A stretch of 21,634 bases of DNA from Lachnospiraceae bacterium UBA3692 (GTDB lineage: Bacteria > Bacillota > Clostridia > Lachnospirales > Lachnospiraceae), in assembly GCA_002372815.1 (NCBI GenBank), contig DFIR01000005.1:16286-37919 (forward strand). Direction: 5' to 3'. The notes beneath the pieces are model-generated. The model did not search any database, was not told the DNA's origin, and was given only the letters and a program-made list of their open reading frames with translations. Position 1 is the first letter of the stretch. Each line of letters begins with the position of its first letter. The position numbers and the translations under genes were made by a program. This document shows positions 18,751 to 21,634 of this stretch, in pieces.

Positions 18751-20949
18751 ATGAATAGACGATCCGGCATCAAAAATCTTCCCGCGGCACTGATGGCGCT
18801 GCTCCTCGCGGCAGCGGTGCTGGCAGGCTGCGCTTCCCCGGCCCTGCCGGGACAGGGGCATGGCGCGGAGCAGGTCTATGACGCGGAAGAGGCGCAGGAG
18901 CCCGACCTCACGGACGACGAGGAGATCCTCGCGGAGGACCCCGGCCATAACAGGGACGGGGAGATCTACCCGTGGATGGACTCCTCCCTCCGGCAGGTAA
19001 TGGAGTATGTGGACGAGCCGGACGCGCGGGAGGACTTCGCCATTTACGCGAACCGTGAGTGGTCCCTGTCCCACGAGATCCCGGAGGGATACAGCTCCTA
19101 CGACATGTTCACCGAGCGGCAGATGGAGGTGGACCGGGAGATCATCGCGCTGCTCACGGACGTGGAGGACGGAGACGCGGAGCAGCTCACGAAGAAGGAC
19201 CCCGCCCTGCAGCACGACCTGGACCTGGTGCGTACGTACCATGAGCTGTGGCTGGACTGGGACGGCCGCAGCGAGCGGAGCATCCGGGACCTGCAGGAGC
19301 TTCTCGCGCCGCTGCAGGCGGCGGACTCGGTCGATGCGCTGACGGATTTTCTCGCGCAGCCGCTGACGGTGATCTCCGTCGAGGAGCTGGCCTCCTGCTA
19401 CGTCGCCAGCGACCTGAACGACGCGGAGCACTACGCGGTCTACATCGATCCCTGCCAGGTCCTGTTCGGGGACTCGATGTACTACCGGATGATGGACTAC
19501 GGCGACTGGAAATACGAGCCTTACTACAGCGAACTGGGGCGGTTCCTGCTCACGAAGATCGGCTACACGGACAGTGAAGCCGAGCAGGCGCTCGACAACT
19601 GCTTCTCCTTTGAAAAAGACATGGCGCCCTACATCATGACGACCGAGGAGAACAACGCCGAGGACGCGACGGCGCGGCAGAACAATCCGCGCACGATGCT
19701 GCAGCTGGCGGAGGAGGCCGGGGCCTTCCCGATCCTGGAGATCCTCTCAGCCCACGGCTTTGAGAAGGCGGACTCCTACATCGTGACGGAGCCGTCCTGG
19801 CTGCGGGCGATGGGCCGCCTCTACAACCGCGCGAACCTGCAGCGCATGAAGGACTACCTGCTGGTCACCTGCCTCATGGATTACGCTGACTGGCTCGACC
19901 GCGACTGCTACGAGAAGAAAGCGGAGGTCCTGAACGGCATCAACGGGGCGGAGGGAATGATCGACGACGCGACGGCCGCAAGTCACGCGGTGGACGAGTT
20001 CCTGCCGATGCAGCTGGGACGCGTCTACACGGCGGCATACGTCACCGACGAGATGAAGGAAGAGGTCACGGAGATCGTGGAGATGATCCGCGGCGAGTAC
20101 CGCGGGATCCTGGAGGAAGCGCCCTTCCTGTCCGACGCCACCAAGCAGGAGGCGCTCAGGAAGCTGTCCTCCCTGCAGCTGCGCATCGCGAAGCCGGACG
20201 TCTGGGAGGACGACAGCGGCCTGCAGATCACGCCCGCGTCGGAAGGCGGGAGCCTGATCTCGGCCCAGGAGGAGATGGGCACCTACATCCTGCAGTCGGA
20301 GCAGAAGAAGCTCGGCACGGAGGTGGACCGCCGGATCTGGGGCGCCTCCCCGCAGACGGTCAACGCCTTCTACGATCCCTCCGACAACTCGGTGACGATC
20401 TGTGCGGGGATCCTGGGCGGCTCCTTCTACCACAGCGGGATGGAGCTGGAGGACCTCCTGGCTTCGGTCGGTGACACCGTGGGCCACGAGATCTCGCACG
20501 CATTCGACTCCTCGGGACGCCAGTTCGACGAGAAGGGCAACTTCCACGACTGGTGGACGGAGGAGGACGCGGAGGCCTTCCGGGCGCGCGCGCAGAAGCT
20601 GGTCGATTATTACGACGGGATCTATCCTTTCGAGGGCGTCAGCTGCAGCGGCACGCTCGTCGAGGCGGAGGCGATCGCGGATCTGGTCGGATTCAAATGT
20701 GTCCTGCGGATCGCGGCCGGGCAGGAGGACTTCGATTATAAGCGCTTCTTTGAGAGCTATGCGGAGACCTGGCATTCGATCAGCACTTCGGAGACGGAGT
20801 ATTACCTGATCACGCAGGACAGCCACCCGCTCGCGTATCTGCGGATCAATGCGGTGGTGCAGCAGTTTGAACCGTTCTACGAGACGTACGATGTACAGCC
20901 CGGGGACGGCATGTATCTTGCGCCGGAGGACCGGCTGGAGGTGTGGTGA
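18751..20949 (+). CDS. M13 family (neprilysin/PepO-like) metallopeptidase, lipoprotein
   Basis: A 732-residue zinc endopeptidase of the neprilysin/PepO family, which cuts small peptides. The N-terminus has basic residues, a hydrophobic stretch and lipobox VLAGC with Cys27, so it should be tethered to the outer face of the membrane. An acidic linker follows (about 38-70). The catalytic C-terminal part has NAFY at 538-541 (substrate binding), HEISH at 579-583 and EAIAD at 640-644 with Glu640 as third zinc ligand. The family ending C-x-x-W is here RLEVW, lacking the Cys. The large N-terminal helical domain is complete. GAGGAAAA lies about 9 nt before the ATG. The end overlaps the next gene by 4 nt. 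Confidence 0.94.
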   Translation: MNRRSGIKNLPAALMALLLAAAVLAGCASPALPGQGHGAEQVYDAEEAQEPDLTDDEEILAEDPGHNRDGEIYPWMDSSLRQVMEYVDEPDAREDFAIYANREWSLSHEIPEGYSSYDMFTERQMEVDREIIALLTDVEDGDAEQLTKKDPALQHDLDLVRTYHELWLDWDGRSERSIRDLQELLAPLQAADSVDALTDFLAQPLTVISVEELASCYVASDLNDAEHYAVYIDPCQVLFGDSMYYRMMDYGDWKYEPYYSELGRFLLTKIGYTDSEAEQALDNCFSFEKDMAPYIMTTEENNAEDATARQNNPRTMLQLAEEAGAFPILEILSAHGFEKADSYIVTEPSWLRAMGRLYNRANLQRMKDYLLVTCLMDYADWLDRDCYEKKAEVLNGINGAEGMIDDATAASHAVDEFLPMQLGRVYTAAYVTDEMKEEVTEIVEMIRGEYRGILEEAPFLSDATKQEALRKLSSLQLRIAKPDVWEDDSGLQITPASEGGSLISAQEEMGTYILQSEQKKLGTEVDRRIWGASPQTVNAFYDPSDNSVTICAGILGGSFYHSGMELEDLLASVGDTVGHEISHAFDSSGRQFDEKGNFHDWWTEEDAEAFRARAQKLVDYYDGIYPFEGVSCSGTLVEAEAIADLVGFKCVLRIAAGQEDFDYKRFFESYAETWHSISTSETEYYLITQDSHPLAYLRINAVVQQFEPFYETYDVQPGDGMYLAPEDRLEVW

Positions 20950-21634
20950 AGATCAGCAGATACAGGCGCGACGGCGCCTATTCCTATACACTCGGGGCGA
21001 CGCTGACATTCGAGCTGCTGAAGATGCGGCCCGAACTGGTGCGGCGCGTCTTCTTCAGCCCGGACTGCGAGCAGTCGGAGAGCATCCGGGCGATCGCGCA
21101 GCGGTGCGGCGAACTTGGAATCGCCCCGGAGGTGAGCGCGAAGCCTTTCAACGTGCTGTCGCCCAAAGGCAACTGTTATGTCATCGCGGAGTTTGAGAAG
21201 TTCGGGAGCCGGCTGCAGCCGGGCAGCCACATCGTGCTCGTGCAGCCCTCCGACGCCGGCAACATCGGCACGATCCTGCGGACGGCCGCCGGTTTCGGCT
21301 ACCGGGACATTGGGATCGTGCGCCCGGCGGTGGACGTCTTCGACCCGAAAGCCGTGCGCGCGTCCATGGGCGCCCTGTTCCATCACCGTGTGGAATACTT
21401 CGACGATATCGATCAGTACCTGGCCCGGTTCGGGGAGAATGAGCGGTTCGCGTTCATGCTGACAGGCAGCATTCTGCTGCAGGATGTGCAGGTCCCGGAG
21501 AAGCCGCACACGCTGCTGTTCGGCAACGAGGCGACCGGTCTGCCGGACGTATACGCGCAGCTGTGCACTGCTGTACGGATCCCCCATTCCGACGCGATCG
21601 ATAGTCTGAATTTACCCATTGCCGCGGGGATCGG
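20946..21634 (+). CDS. TrmH/SpoU-type RNA 2'-O-methyltransferase, 3' end cut off by window edge
   Basis: A SPOUT-class enzyme that methylates ribose 2'-OH in rRNA or tRNA using S-adenosylmethionine. The 229 visible residues run into the window edge, a few residues short of the usual C-terminus. The three knot motifs are present: NIGTILRTA (motif 1), LFGNEATGLP (motif 2) and IPHSDAIDSLNLPIAAGI (motif 3). The N-terminal part (about 1-80) resembles a shortened substrate-binding domain. The start is GTG 20946, overlapping the M13 stop as GTGA, with GGAGG (20937-20941) 4 nt upstream; this implies translational coupling. Which RNA is modified cannot be told from the sequence. Confidence 0.92.
   Translation, partial: MKISRYRRDGAYSYTLGATLTFELLKMRPELVRRVFFSPDCEQSESIRAIAQRCGELGIAPEVSAKPFNVLSPKGNCYVIAEFEKFGSRLQPGSHIVLVQPSDAGNIGTILRTAAGFGYRDIGIVRPAVDVFDPKAVRASMGALFHHRVEYFDDIDQYLARFGENERFAFMLTGSILLQDVQVPEKPHTLLFGNEATGLPDVYAQLCTAVRIPHSDAIDSLNLPIAAGI

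Overview
The window looks like chromosomal DNA of a GC-rich Firmicute, most likely a member of the Clostridia and plausibly Lachnospiraceae. The reasons are an ArgJ-type cyclic arginine pathway, strong GGAGG-type ribosome binding sites, sigma-A-like promoters in short AT-rich gaps between GC-rich genes, a ComEA/ComEC pair, and a GerMN lipoprotein next to an OmpR-type two-component system. The taxonomic call is inference from gene content. The high GC content leaves long antisense ORFs across almost every gene; these are shadows.

Region 1 (1-9479) holds arginine biosynthesis with a foreign-looking insert. A truncated argG runs leftward. The 350-bp gap beside it carries a well-formed promoter and several ArgR-box-like sites. 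Rightward come a GNAT acetyltransferase and argJ. A three-gene phosphocholine (lic-type) block follows: a fusion of winged helix, cytidylyltransferase and choline kinase; a second, LicC-like cytidylyltransferase; and a BCCT-family transporter. argB and argD come next and appear to restart from a promoter inside the 3' end of the transporter gene, with two overlapping ArgR-like boxes just downstream. ArgJ, ArgB and ArgD supply the acetylated steps from glutamate to ornithine, and ArgG acts later. The lic block would import choline, phosphorylate it and activate it as CDP-choline; no LicD-type transferase is in the window.

Region 2 (9480-10154) is a 675-bp gene-free gap and the strangest part of the window. 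It contains an array of twelve copies of an 8-bp motif (CTCGCTTT / AAAGCGAG) in strictly alternating orientation, with a 53-bp period and one 63-bp step. Next come a 28-bp-arm inverted repeat without a terminator T-tract, a small REP-like hairpin, and a clean promoter with an overlapping dyad ahead of comEA.

Region 3 (10155-17158) reads comEA, response regulator, histidine kinase, GerMN lipoprotein, comEC. ComEA binds incoming DNA and ComEC is the DNA channel. The regulator-kinase-lipoprotein trio resembles the MtrA-MtrB-LpqB arrangement of Actinobacteria. The kinase has a basic, histone-H1-like tail of about 150 residues.

Region 4 (17159-21634) holds an M32 carboxypeptidase, an M13 lipoprotein metallopeptidase and a SPOUT (TrmH/SpoU-type) RNA methyltransferase cut by the window edge. 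The three are tightly spaced and probably co-transcribed.
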